DNA of 43,563 nucleotides from the NCBI GenBank assembly GCA_003170275.1, contig PNAM01000045.1, forward strand, positions 32,635-76,197. Direction: 5' to 3'. This document shows positions 8,655-18,344 of the stretch, piece after piece. The notes under the pieces were generated by a model. The model searched no databases, was not told where the DNA came from, and saw only the letters and a list, made by a program, of their open reading frames with translations. The stretch comes from Myxococcales bacterium (GTDB lineage: Bacteria > Myxococcota_A > Polyangia > Palsa-1104). The translations under genes were made by a program, and so were the position numbers. Positions within the stretch are counted from its first letter, which is position 1, and every line of letters begins with the position of its first letter.

Positions 8655-10976
8655 CTAGCAGTTGCAGCCGCTGGCGGCCTTGATCTCGGTCACCAGGAGC
8701 TGGACCCACGAGTTCCAGATGCCCCAGTTGGCCGCTGCCACCGCGTCCAGCGCCTTGTACAGGTCGACGCACTGGACCTTGGCCAGGGCCAACAGCGCCT
8801 TGATCTCCTGCGCCTCTTTCGTGCTGGCGGTCAAGATCGGCGCGAGGCTCTGCAGCAGCGCGACCACGTCGGGCTTGGCCGCCGACGAGCAGCGCGGGCT
8901 CGGCAGCGCTTCGATGCTGGTGGTGACCGAGACCCGCCCCTCGTTCGGAACATACACGCGGTAGGTGTGCGGACCGACCTGCGTCGCGCCCTCGAGGTGC
9001 GCATCCCAGCCGTACACGGCGCCTTCCTTCTGATAGTCGTGCGTGACGAAGTTTCCGTACGAAGACATCGGCTCGAGCACGGCCAGCTTCTTCTTGTTGA
9101 TGGTGGTGGTCTTGCCGGTATCCCAGTAGGTGTGGACGGCCATGGTCGGCATCACCTTGGCGATCTGGTCGTAGGTGGGCGCGCCCTCGCGAGAAAAGAT
9201 TCCGATGTTGGAGGCGAGCTTGACGCCGGCCTGGGGAATCGACGGATCGGTCACCGTGTACGGCATGTTGCGGGTCTCGGTATAGAGATAGATGTAGTGC
9301 CCGGCGGTGCCCTTGATCTTGGGCAGCCCGCGCGTGTCGATGATCGCCTGCTCGCGATACAGCGACGCCGGCACCGCGTACATGTTGCGGAAGGCGCTCT
9401 TGTTGGCGAACGTCACGCCGCCGCTCGAGCTGCCGTTGGTCGAGAGCTCGACCTGCATGCAGGTGTGGAACGGCAGGCCGTCCCAGGTGGTCGTCGACTG
9501 GGTCGGGTCTTGCGCCGCCGGCGTCCACGGCGCGGACGCGCAGTAGTTGCTGGACACGAAGTCCGGGTACTGATCATACGGGGTGCCGGTCTGGTCGACG
9601 ACCGCGCACAGGTAGCTGCGATCGGGCTTCCAGGTCGACGTCGTATCGAGGGTGAACGCGCCGTTGGCGACCGTGGTCGTGCTGGTGCTGGAGGCGGTGA
9701 TCTGAACGCCCGGAGTGGTCGAGCACTTCTTGCTGCTCCCGGTCCCGGTGCACTTGAGCGCATTGCCGCCGGTGTTGAGCGGAGCCCACGCCGCGGTGCG
9801 GGCGCCCGCCTGCGAGCCGTACGGCGCGATGCTGAACGACGCGCTAATGTCGGCCGGCTTGTACGGCGTGGTCGAGCTGTTGGTCACCTGGACCGAGAAG
9901 AAGTTGTCCTGCGGAACGATCGCGCCGCCCGAGTCTTTGTAGGTCAGCAGGTTTCCATCCCAAGAGCCGGCGGCGATCGCCGACAGGTTCTGGATGTCGG
10001 TGTTCTTGAACGTGAGCCCGGTGCCGCTGCAGGTGCCGTCGCGCGGCGAGCCCTCTTCCATGGTGCTCCAGTGCGCCGGATCGGGAACGCCGAGCACGCC
10101 CGACGCGCTGACGTCGCGATTCTGCTTGCCGTAGTTCGGCGTGGTCGGATCGGAGAGCCCGGGATCCGGCCAGGAGCGGAAGATCACCGTCGCGGTGGTC
10201 GGATCGAGCGCCTCCAGGATGTCGGCCCAATACGGAATCGGCGCGCCCGGCGTGAAGTACACGCCCGGGGTCAGCCACTTGCTGGTCGACAGCGCCGGAT
10301 TCGCCTCCGGCGCGCCCTTGGTCGGAATGGCCATCTGCACCACGTAGTAGAGCCCGGTGGGATTTGCGGTCGAGACCAGCGTCGCGTCGGTGAGGATGTA
10401 CATGCGCGTCGCGTCGTAGGCCCACTTGAGCGCGCCCGCCGGCGACACGTCGGTGGTCTTCCAGGGCGTCATGGCGCCGGTGCCGACCTTGTAGAACAGC
10501 TGCACGTTGAGCGGCGGCTGGCCGTTGATGGTCCCGTCGGCGTTGACCGGCGTGGGCGAGCTGAAGGTGTCATCGGGGAGCGCGCCGAAGGTGACGCGCA
10601 CGATCTGGCTGACCTGCCCGGTGGTCGACCCGGGCGGCGTATAGCCGAAGCCGACCTGAACGCCCTCGTAGCCGGCGATCTGGTTCTTCAAGATCGGGTG
10701 CCGCCACGAGACGTAGACCATATGATTCGTGGGATCGCTGATCGCCTTGTATTCGCCTTCACCCAGCCCGCCGGTTTCCCAGCCATAACCAAAACCGCCA
10801 TTCCAGCGGGCGTCATTCACGCCGTTTCCGATCACCGAAATATCCGGATCCGTCCCGTCGATTCCGCCCACCGGGGTGAAGCACCCGTTGGCGTCGGCGG
10901 CGTGCGCCACGCCGGACGTGCCGGCTGCGAGGATCAACGCTAGAACGCGGCTCTTTACTGGACTCCAAGCTCCCAT
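8655..10976 (-). CDS. Secreted protein of unknown function (773 aa)
   Basis: ATG 10976 is preceded by AGGAG at good spacing. A Sec signal peptide of about 27 residues ends GTSGVAHA before ADANGCF. I do not recognise the mature protein. It is rich in Gly, Thr, Ser and aromatic residues, with beta-type patterns throughout (for example YVSWRHPILKNQIAGYEG) and several scattered Cys. Segments such as RMYILTDATL and GLYYVVQMAIPTKG recall surface beta-sandwich proteins. The last ~60 residues change to helix (AQEIKALLALAKVQCVDLYK) and the chain ends SGCNC. Its place between two large lipoproteins, 27 nt below the Cys-rich gene, suggests a shared surface assembly. No catalytic motif was found. Confidence 0.8.
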   Translation of the reverse strand: MGAWSPVKSRVLALILAAGTSGVAHAADANGCFTPVGGIDGTDPDISVIGNGVNDARWNGGFGYGWETGGLGEGEYKAISDPTNHMVYVSWRHPILKNQIAGYEGVQVGFGYTPPGSTTGQVSQIVRVTFGALPDDTFSSPTPVNADGTINGQPPLNVQLFYKVGTGAMTPWKTTDVSPAGALKWAYDATRMYILTDATLVSTANPTGLYYVVQMAIPTKGAPEANPALSTSKWLTPGVYFTPGAPIPYWADILEALDPTTATVIFRSWPDPGLSDPTTPNYGKQNRDVSASGVLGVPDPAHWSTMEEGSPRDGTCSGTGLTFKNTDIQNLSAIAAGSWDGNLLTYKDSGGAIVPQDNFFSVQVTNSSTTPYKPADISASFSIAPYGSQAGARTAAWAPLNTGGNALKCTGTGSSKKCSTTPGVQITASSTSTTTVANGAFTLDTTSTWKPDRSYLCAVVDQTGTPYDQYPDFVSSNYCASAPWTPAAQDPTQSTTTWDGLPFHTCMQVELSTNGSSSGGVTFANKSAFRNMYAVPASLYREQAIIDTRGLPKIKGTAGHYIYLYTETRNMPYTVTDPSIPQAGVKLASNIGIFSREGAPTYDQIAKVMPTMAVHTYWDTGKTTTINKKKLAVLEPMSSYGNFVTHDYQKEGAVYGWDAHLEGATQVGPHTYRVYVPNEGRVSVTTSIEALPSPRCSSAAKPDVVALLQSLAPILTASTKEAQEIKALLALAKVQCVDLYKALDAVAAANWGIWNSWVQLLVTEIKAASGCNC

Positions 10977-11003
10977 TTCTCTCTCCTGTGATGTGGAAGG
11001 CGT

Positions 11004-13889
11004 CTAATTGCAGATGGCGAGCCCGGCTCCACCACCGAAATCGGCGGTGAGCAGCTTGGTGGCGCTGGTCGGATTCGCGTCGCTGGTGTTGCTGCTCATC
11101 GTCGCGACGATGCCGGTGTCGTGGTTGAGGACGTACAACAGCCCGCCGTCGAGCCCGATGGCGTACGGCAGCGTGAGCCCGGAATTCGGCGAGCCGGTGC
11201 TGGTGATGGTCCGGAGCAGCACTGGATTGCCGGCGGCGGAGTCCGCGCTCACCACGTCGATGCGCACGGCGCTCGAGTCGGCGACGAACAATTGGCGCGC
11301 CACCGGGTCGACGGCCAGCGCCGAAGGAATCCCGAAGTTCAGCGAGACCGTATTGGGCGGCAACACCGTGTGGTTGGCGGCGGTGATCTGGTTGCGCTGA
11401 AAGACGGTCACCGCGTGCGCGCCGGAGTTGCCGACGTAGATCAGGTTGCCGCCGTCGGTGGCGACCGACAGCGGGCCGTTCACGCCCGCCGCGGCTCCCT
11501 TGAGCCACCAGGTCGGCGCAATCGTCGAGGGGGTCCCGATGGTGCTGGTGAAGTTGCGCGGATATCCGGCGATGTAATACGGCGAGGTCCTCATCACCAC
11601 GATCACCTCCGTCCCGAGCAGCGCGATGCCGACCGGGCGCAACGAGGCGGTGCCGCCCTCGGGGGCGACATACAGCGAGCGCGAGCTGGTCAGCCCGGTG
11701 GGGTCGTTGGCGGTGCGCGTGAACACGGTGATCACGTTCGAGTCGTTGCTGGTGACCCAGATCTCGCCGGCCTTGGGATCCGACGCGATCGCCCACGAGT
11801 TGTTGAAGCCCGCGTTCGATTGCGCGTTGGAGACCGTGCGCTCGGTCTTGACGGTACCGGGGCTCACGCCGTCGACCACGTAGCTGTTCTTGGTGTACGT
11901 GGTACCGCACAGCTCGATCCCGGGAACCAGCGCGCTCGCCGACAGCGCAGGATAGGGAGCCGAGCGCGCGGTCTGGCCGCTGCCGGTGCACACCACGTCG
12001 TAGTAATAGTTTCCGCGCAAGACGAACGGGTCGTAGGCGCTGCACGGCGTCCTGGCTTGCGACGGGCACGGGCTGATCGAGGTCGCCGGCTGGGCCCAGT
12101 GCGCGCCGGCGTCGGAAGATCGCTCCACGTGGCAGGTCACCCCGGAGAAGCTGGGTGCCGTCCAGCTGACGCTGACGTCCGATCCATCGACCAGCGCCGT
12201 CGGTTGCGGCGCCACGAGCGCGCTGCACACCCCCGCGCCGGTGCATCCGAACGGGCACGGCGATCCCTGGTTCTGGTAGGTGCCCGTGCTGTCGCACAGC
12301 TGCGGCTGGTCTCCGGTACAGATCAGCGCGCCCGGCTTGCACGAGCCGCTGCACTGACCGTTCTTGCAGACGCTGTTTACGCACGCCGTGCCGACTACCC
12401 AATTGCCGTCGCTGCCGCACAGCTCGGGCGTCGAGGCGTCGGCGCACCCGGGCGTGTTGGGCGCGCACACGCCGCTGCACACGCCCTTGCCGCTGCACAC
12501 GAACTTGCAGGCGGTGGCCGCGTCGGTGAAGGTGCCGGTGCTGTCGCAGGTCTGCGGGGTGAGCCCGTTGCACTTCTTGTCGCCGGGCACGCACGAGCCG
12601 CTGCACACGCCCTTGCCGCTGCACACGTACGAGCAGGCGCCGCCCACGTCGTTTTGCCAGCCGCCGGCGCTGGTGCAGGTCTGCGGCGTGAGCGTGCTGC
12701 ACTGCCGATCGGTGGGCACGCAAGAGCCGCTGCACATGCCGGCTCCGGTGCACACGAAGGGACACGCGACCTGGCTCTGCCAGGTGCCGGTCGAATCACA
12801 GAGCTGCGGGGTCCCGTTCGAGCATTGCTTGTCGGTCGGCTTGCAGACGCCGGTGCACATTCCCTTGCCGGTGCACACCGAGGGACAATCGAGGCCGCTC
12901 ACCCAGTTGCCGTTGGCGTCGCAGGACTGCGGCGTGACCGTCCCGGCGCACTGCTTGTCGCCCGGTTTGCAGTTGCCGCTGCACACGCCCTGGCCCGAGC
13001 ACAGGTACGCGCAGGCCACGTCGCTGCCCCACTTGCCGCTCGAGTCGCACGTCTCCTGGGTATTGTTTGCTGCGCACTGCTTGGCGTTCGGCGTGCACGC
13101 GCCGCCGCACACGCCCCCGCTGCAGACGTTCGCGCACGGCGTCGAATCGATCCATTGACCGTCGCTGTTGCAGGTCTCCGGCGTGCTCGACGCGCACTGC
13201 AGGTGGGTCGGCGTGCAGACGCCGGTGCAGCTCCCCGCCTTGCACACGAACGCGCACGGGGGACCGTTCAGCCACACGCCGTCCGCGGTGCACGTCTGCG
13301 GCACGGTGATCACGCACTGCGTGGCGCCGGGCGAGCAGCCTCCGCATTGCCCCTTGTCGTTGCAGAAGCCGCCGCTGCCGCAGGCGGTCCCGGCGGGCTT
13401 GTTGGTGATCGAGGGAACGGTGCCGGAGCAGAGCTTGATCGTGCAATCGCTGTTGTCGACGGGCAGGTCGGTGGGATCGGGCATCGGCACCGAGTTGCCG
13501 TGATCGTCGCAGATCAGCCGGACGCAATCGCCGGGCGTCTCTAGCGCTTCGGGAACCGCGGTGCCGCCGGGAACCGGCCGGGTCCCGCACTCCCCGTTGT
13601 CGCAGGTGACCTGCACGCACGCGCCCGTGGCCGGCGGGCAGTTGCAGGTCGGCAGATCGCCCGGGGACCCGTCGCCATCGGCCGGCGCCGCCAGATCGGC
13701 ATCGCCGCGATTGAGCGAATCGTGACCATTCTGGACGCACGAGTTACTTGGTTGATCGCAATAATAGTTATCGGGGCAATCCGACGTTTGCTGGCAGCCG
13801 TATTCCCCATCCGCAGGATTGATGCTCAGACAGCCGGCCAGACCCAGGGCGCCGGCCAGGAGCGCGATCGAATGCAACGGAATGCGCAT
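11004..13889 (-). CDS. Cys-rich repeat lipoprotein with C-terminal propeller-like domain
   Basis: About 961 residues. Start ATG 13889 has GGAG 6 nt upstream; a GTG four codons earlier would bury that site. The leader ends GALGLAGCLS, a clear lipobox. A first Cys-rich part (about residues 20-180) includes CQQTSDCPDNYYCDQPSNSC. Nine repeats of about 40-43 residues follow, with a pattern like CxPxxxQCxxxTPQxCDxxGxW and then a second Cys cluster ending GxCSGxC. Around residues 560-650 a fibronectin-III-like segment (VDGSDVSVSWTAPSFSG) appears. The last ~300 residues resemble YncE/SMP-30-type propeller strands (LALSVATDGGNLIYVGNSG-like patterns). Many disulphides are likely once exported. The gene starts 14 nt after the TPR gene stop. 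Role is unknown; adhesion or surface scaffolding is an inference. Confidence 0.88.
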   Translation of the reverse strand: MRIPLHSIALLAGALGLAGCLSINPADGEYGCQQTSDCPDNYYCDQPSNSCVQNGHDSLNRGDADLAAPADGDGSPGDLPTCNCPPATGACVQVTCDNGECGTRPVPGGTAVPEALETPGDCVRLICDDHGNSVPMPDPTDLPVDNSDCTIKLCSGTVPSITNKPAGTACGSGGFCNDKGQCGGCSPGATQCVITVPQTCTADGVWLNGPPCAFVCKAGSCTGVCTPTHLQCASSTPETCNSDGQWIDSTPCANVCSGGVCGGACTPNAKQCAANNTQETCDSSGKWGSDVACAYLCSGQGVCSGNCKPGDKQCAGTVTPQSCDANGNWVSGLDCPSVCTGKGMCTGVCKPTDKQCSNGTPQLCDSTGTWQSQVACPFVCTGAGMCSGSCVPTDRQCSTLTPQTCTSAGGWQNDVGGACSYVCSGKGVCSGSCVPGDKKCNGLTPQTCDSTGTFTDAATACKFVCSGKGVCSGVCAPNTPGCADASTPELCGSDGNWVVGTACVNSVCKNGQCSGSCKPGALICTGDQPQLCDSTGTYQNQGSPCPFGCTGAGVCSALVAPQPTALVDGSDVSVSWTAPSFSGVTCHVERSSDAGAHWAQPATSISPCPSQARTPCSAYDPFVLRGNYYYDVVCTGSGQTARSAPYPALSASALVPGIELCGTTYTKNSYVVDGVSPGTVKTERTVSNAQSNAGFNNSWAIASDPKAGEIWVTSNDSNVITVFTRTANDPTGLTSSRSLYVAPEGGTASLRPVGIALLGTEVIVVMRTSPYYIAGYPRNFTSTIGTPSTIAPTWWLKGAAAGVNGPLSVATDGGNLIYVGNSGAHAVTVFQRNQITAANHTVLPPNTVSLNFGIPSALAVDPVARQLFVADSSAVRIDVVSADSAAGNPVLLRTITSTGSPNSGLTLPYAIGLDGGLLYVLNHDTGIVATMSSNTSDANPTSATKLLTADFGGGAGLAICN
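12215..13345 (-). repeat. Nine imperfect ~125-bp coding repeats (Cys-rich modules)
   Basis: The DNA of this part of the lipoprotein gene is a run of nine related units. Each encodes six Cys with recurring words such as DKQC, PQTCDSTG, VCSGKGVCSG and SC. Units differ in sequence enough to be old duplications. Boundaries were judged by eye from the translated pattern. Confidence 0.75.
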
Positions 13890-13903
13890 CGTCGTCTCCA
13901 CCG

Positions 13904-14779
13904 TTAGAATTCCAGACCGAACGACGCGCCCACCTGGCCGGGACCGGCGAGCGGAACCAGCGCGAAGGTGTTGTGCTTGATCTTCCGGGTGCCGAGGACG
14001 AACACCGTCACGCCGGCGACCAGCGCGGCGCCGCCGATCACGAAGGAGGGCGTCTCGAGCGTCTGATAGGTGCGGGCCTGCGCCTCGGCCGCGCGCGAAT
14101 AGATCGGCAACCCACCCCCGGCAGGCGGTTGGGGATGGTTGAGATCCTGGTTCGCGCTCGCGGTGAGCCCGGCGAAGGCGCCACCGACGGCGAGCGCGGC
14201 CAGGCCCAGCGCGCCGCTAGCGATCCCGGCGAAGCGAAGCCGCTTGCCCATGGAGAGCTCACGCGCGTCGGGCTCGCGCGGCGTGGTCGGCGGCGTCGTC
14301 AGCTCCGTTGGCTGCGCGGACTTCTGCTGCGCGTGCTCGCCCGGCGGGCGCGGCTTCAGCGACGGCTCTGCGGGGTAGGCGCCCTGGTCCGGGAGCGCGT
14401 CCCGCGGCGGCTTTTGCAGCGTTTGGTTGTGCGCCTCGATCGCCTTCTTGACGTCTTCGATGAGCGCCAGCACCTCGGCCCGGTGCGGCGTCTCGGGCAG
14501 CCGCGACAAGAACGATCGATACGCGCCGATCGCTTTCTGGTTTTCTCCGGCCAGCCGATAGGCCTGGCCGATATTGAACAATAAAGAGGGATCGTCCTTT
14601 TTCTCGAACGCCTTTTCGTATTCGGCGGCCGCCTCGACATAACGCTGTAGGTAATAGGCCGTGGAGCCCCGCCGGTAGTGCTCGCGCGCCAGGGCGGTGT
14701 CATCGGCGAAGGCTCGCGTAGACAGGACGCAGACGCACGCCAGGAGGCCGGCGCCGAAGGCCAGGTGAACTCTGCTCAT
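13904..14779 (-). CDS. TPR-containing exported/membrane protein
   Basis: About 291 residues from ATG 14779, chosen because it gives a clean signal peptide (ending LSTRAFA before DDTALAREHY). Eleven codons further up there is another ATG, which would put polar residues before the leader. Residues about 24-110 are TPR-type helices: EHYRRGSTAYYLQRYVEAA, then EYEKAFEKKDDPSLLFNIG and AIGAYRSFLSRLP. A Pro-rich linker (about 125-175) leads to two hydrophobic segments (AGIASGALGLAALAVGGAFAG and SFVIGGAALVAGVTVFVLG). This layout is common in myxobacterial envelope proteins of unknown role. It is the first gene of the four-gene minus-strand surface operon, so the operon promoter should lie in 14780-15040. 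Confidence 0.85.
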   Translation of the reverse strand: MSRVHLAFGAGLLACVCVLSTRAFADDTALAREHYRRGSTAYYLQRYVEAAAEYEKAFEKKDDPSLLFNIGQAYRLAGENQKAIGAYRSFLSRLPETPHRAEVLALIEDVKKAIEAHNQTLQKPPRDALPDQGAYPAEPSLKPRPPGEHAQQKSAQPTELTTPPTTPREPDARELSMGKRLRFAGIASGALGLAALAVGGAFAGLTASANQDLNHPQPPAGGGLPIYSRAAEAQARTYQTLETPSFVIGGAALVAGVTVFVLGTRKIKHNTFALVPLAGPGQVGASFGLEF

Positions 14780-15040
14780 GGTCGAGTGACGCTCCGTGAG
14801 CGCGGGTCGCACTGCAACGCATGTACCCGGCCAAGGATTCGTGCGCAGCCGTACCGTCGAGATCGGTCAAATGGTCAGGGCGCTACGCTGCGGTCCTCGG
14901 TCGCACGCGCTTCACGCTCCACCCGGTCCGCGGCGCGATCGAGTGGGCTGCGGCAGGCAATGGCACCGCCAACCGCCGGCCACTGTGGTTTCCCAGGCAA
15001 CAACCAGCAGCGCGGCGAGGCGCAGTCGGACGTGCGGCGG
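14780..15040. other. Intergenic region, no gene recognised
   Basis: About 260 bases between the TPR gene start and the stop of the small cytochrome-like gene, both minus strand. The promoter of the surface operon should be here. I see no clear sigma-70 boxes, tRNA or terminator with a T-run. Short open frames here have no supporting motif. Confidence 0.5.
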
Positions 15041-15334
15041 CTACTTGGCGGCGGCGAGCAGCTTCTTGAAATCCTCGCCGGCGTTGTCCTTGAGCTTGAA
15101 GTTGTCCATGTCCTCGTGACAGCCCTTGCACTTGAGCTTGGTGCCCTTGGCCTTGGCGGCCTTGACCAGGCCCTCCATGACCTCTTCGGCGGCTTTTCGC
15201 CCGCCCTTCTTGCAGGCGTCCGCGACAGGCGAGTTGCCCTTGGTGGCGATGGTGCAGGTGTTGTCGTCGGCGCGCGCGGCGAGCGGCGCGGCGGCTAAAA
15301 AGAGTCCGACCAGGCAAGCACGGGTGATCGTCAT
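15041..15334 (-). CDS. Small exported protein with one CXXCH haem-binding motif
   Basis: About 97 residues from ATG 15334. The signal peptide (ending APLAARA before DDNTC) sends it to the periplasm. The mature part is Lys-rich and carries CKGCHEDMDNF, a canonical CXXCH for covalent c-type haem, plus two further Cys (NTC and DAC) that may form a disulphide. A Met follows in HEDM, but whether it is the distal ligand is not clear. A short mono-haem cytochrome c-like electron carrier is the best guess. It is divergent from the kinase gene with only 40 nt between starts, so the two promoters overlap. No obvious Shine-Dalgarno precedes the ATG. Confidence 0.75.
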   Translation of the reverse strand: MTITRACLVGLFLAAAPLAARADDNTCTIATKGNSPVADACKKGGRKAAEEVMEGLVKAAKAKGTKLKCKGCHEDMDNFKLKDNAGEDFKKLLAAAK

Positions 15335-15374
15335 GCCGCGGTTATACAATATTGGTGATATCGTAGAGAGTCGA

Positions 15375-16938
<1,564 letters not shown>

Positions 16939-16949
<11 letters not shown>

Positions 16950-17694
16950 CGTGCTGGTGCTCGCGCTGTTGTGCGCCGGTCGCCCCTTGGCGCGCGCCGG
17001 CGAGGCCGACGAGCTGCTGCTCAAGATCGACGGCGCGGTCGCCTCGACGCGCGACAAGGTGTGGCAGGTCAACATGCGCGTGATCGCCACCGACGGCGAC
17101 GTGCGCGAGGCGCGCCTGCTCATGCTGCAAGGCGGCTCGGATAAGCGGATCCTGCGCTTCTTGGCGCCCGGCAACATGCGCAACACCGCGCTGATGGCCA
17201 CCACCTCGCGCGAGCTCTACGTGTTCATCGGCGGCGAGAACCGCGTGCGTCGCCTCGGATCGAGCGCGCTCACGCAGACCTTCCTCGGCTCCGACTTCGT
17301 GTTCGAAGATCTGGGCGACATCAGCTTCCACGAGCACTACACGCCCAAGATCGTCGGCAGGCAGGGCGAGAACACGATCGTGCAGCTCGATCCAAAGGAC
17401 GCCAGCGGCTCGTGGTCCAAGCTGGTGCTGTACGCCGAGCCGCACGGCCTGCTCTTGCGCATCGAGTATTACGATCGCAGCGGCGCGCACGTGCGCACGC
17501 AGACGCGCACCTTCGAGCGCGGCAAGTCGCAGTACGAGACCTGGGTCCCGCGCCGGATCCTGATGGTCAACGAGCGCACCAAGCACGCCACCGAGCTGAG
17601 CGTCGAGGTCGCCGACGCCGAGCACGGCATCCCCGCCGAGGTGTTCTCTTTACGCGGCCTCCAGCGCGGCGACGATCTCCGCTACGCCCCCTGA
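16939..17694 (+). CDS. Outer membrane lipoprotein-sorting protein (LolA-like)
   Basis: 251 residues with an N-terminal signal peptide ending RPLARA. The mature chain shows the LolA/LolB-like half-barrel family pattern seen in 'outer membrane lipoprotein-sorting' proteins: an opening helix (EADELLLKIDGAVAS), then alternating strands with DKRILRFLAPGNMRNTALM, SRELYVFIGGENRVRRLGSS, FLGSDFVFEDLGD and LLLRIEYYDRSG. Such proteins carry or sense hydrophobic ligands in the periplasm and often accompany RND-type exporters, though none is visible here. Its start lies inside the kinase gene (11-nt overlap), so translation is coupled and kinase and protein probably serve one envelope function. Its stop is 1 nt from the stop of the convergent gene. 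Confidence 0.85.
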
Positions 17695-17695
17695 G

Positions 17696-18313
17696 CTACT
17701 GGAGCGGCCCGTCGTATTCGACGTGCGCGTAGGTGCCGAGGCGCGAGTTGTAGGCGAGATACCAGCCGGGATGATCGGGGTCGTCGTAGAGCACGACCTG
17801 ATCGGTCGACCAATCCCAGTCGTCGACGTAGTCCACGTCGGACTGCGCGACCAGGAAGAAGGACGAGCCGAACCAGAAGCGGTGGCGGTGCGGATCCCAG
17901 CCGGAGAGGCGATAGGTGTGACCGTTGCCGATCGCGCCGGAGAAATGGCCGTGCGGAAAGGGCCGGCCGACGTGATAGCGCGGGTCTTCGCCGCCCGTCT
18001 CGTGACCGACCCAGCGCGCGTCCTTCTCGACGTGCGGGCGATTCGCCTGCGGGATCGGCTCGTGACGAGGCTCGGCCTGGCGCACCGGCTCGGGCTGACG
18101 CACCGGCTCGGGCTGACGCACGGGCTCGGGCGCGCGCACCGTCACGCCGGGATGCGCAACCGGCGCCGGCGCGGGCGCGCGATACGGCGCGGGTCCGTGC
18201 GGCGGACCGGAGGGAAAGTGTCCACCGCCGCCGCCGCGCGCGGCCGGGTGTTGCGCGAAGGCGGGCACAGCAAACGCAACCGTGGCGACCATGATCATGG
18301 AATGAACGTTCAT
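17696..18313 (-). CDS. Exported Pro/His-rich protein with PEPVRQ repeats
   Basis: About 205 residues from ATG 18313; ATG 18298 is also possible and gives MIMVATVAFAVPAFA as a complete signal peptide. The leader is cut after VPAFA. The mature N-terminus is disordered (Gly-rich, then Pro/Ala-rich) and has three tandem hexapeptides EPVRQP/EPVRQA. The C-terminal ~100 residues are ordered and aromatic, with SGWDPHRHRFWFGSSFFLV and DDWDWSTDQVVLYDDPDHPG, a pattern I have seen in small periplasmic proteins near beta-barrels, but I cannot name the family. It follows the flavoprotein gene by 31 nt on the same strand. A 16-bp palindrome covers the upstream start codon. Confidence 0.75.
   Translation of the reverse strand: MNVHSMIMVATVAFAVPAFAQHPAARGGGGGHFPSGPPHGPAPYRAPAPAPVAHPGVTVRAPEPVRQPEPVRQPEPVRQAEPRHEPIPQANRPHVEKDARWVGHETGGEDPRYHVGRPFPHGHFSGAIGNGHTYRLSGWDPHRHRFWFGSSFFLVAQSDVDYVDDWDWSTDQVVLYDDPDHPGWYLAYNSRLGTYAHVEYDGPLQ
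18082..18135 (-). repeat. Three 18-bp tandem repeats encoding PVRQPE units
   Basis: Two copies of gcaccggctcgggctgac (18082-18099 and 18100-18117) are identical and the third is degenerate. They encode the EPVRQP repeats of the Pro-rich linker, and copy number may vary between strains by slippage. Confidence 0.8.
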
Positions 18314-18315
18314 TC
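18300..18315. promoter_or_regulatory. Perfect 16-bp palindrome at the start codon (possible repressor operator)
   Basis: gaatgaacgttcattc is its own reverse complement. It covers ATG 18313 of the exported Pro/His-rich gene and lies just upstream of the alternative ATG 18298. Its form resembles sites of TetR/FadR-like regulators from memory. If the gene starts at 18298, the palindrome lies in the leader, where it could also fold as RNA. Confidence 0.45.
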
Positions 18316-18344
18316 GGAAACAGGTAGGCACGGGCGCGGCGCTG

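Noticed and set aside
12215..13345. Regular ~125-bp repeats considered as a CRISPR or satellite array
   Set aside because: Units are imperfect, have no constant spacer/repeat split and encode in-frame six-Cys modules.
11121..13544. Long plus-strand open frame opposite the Cys-rich lipoprotein
   Set aside because: Shadow of the repeated Cys-rich coding sequence; product has no recognisable domain.
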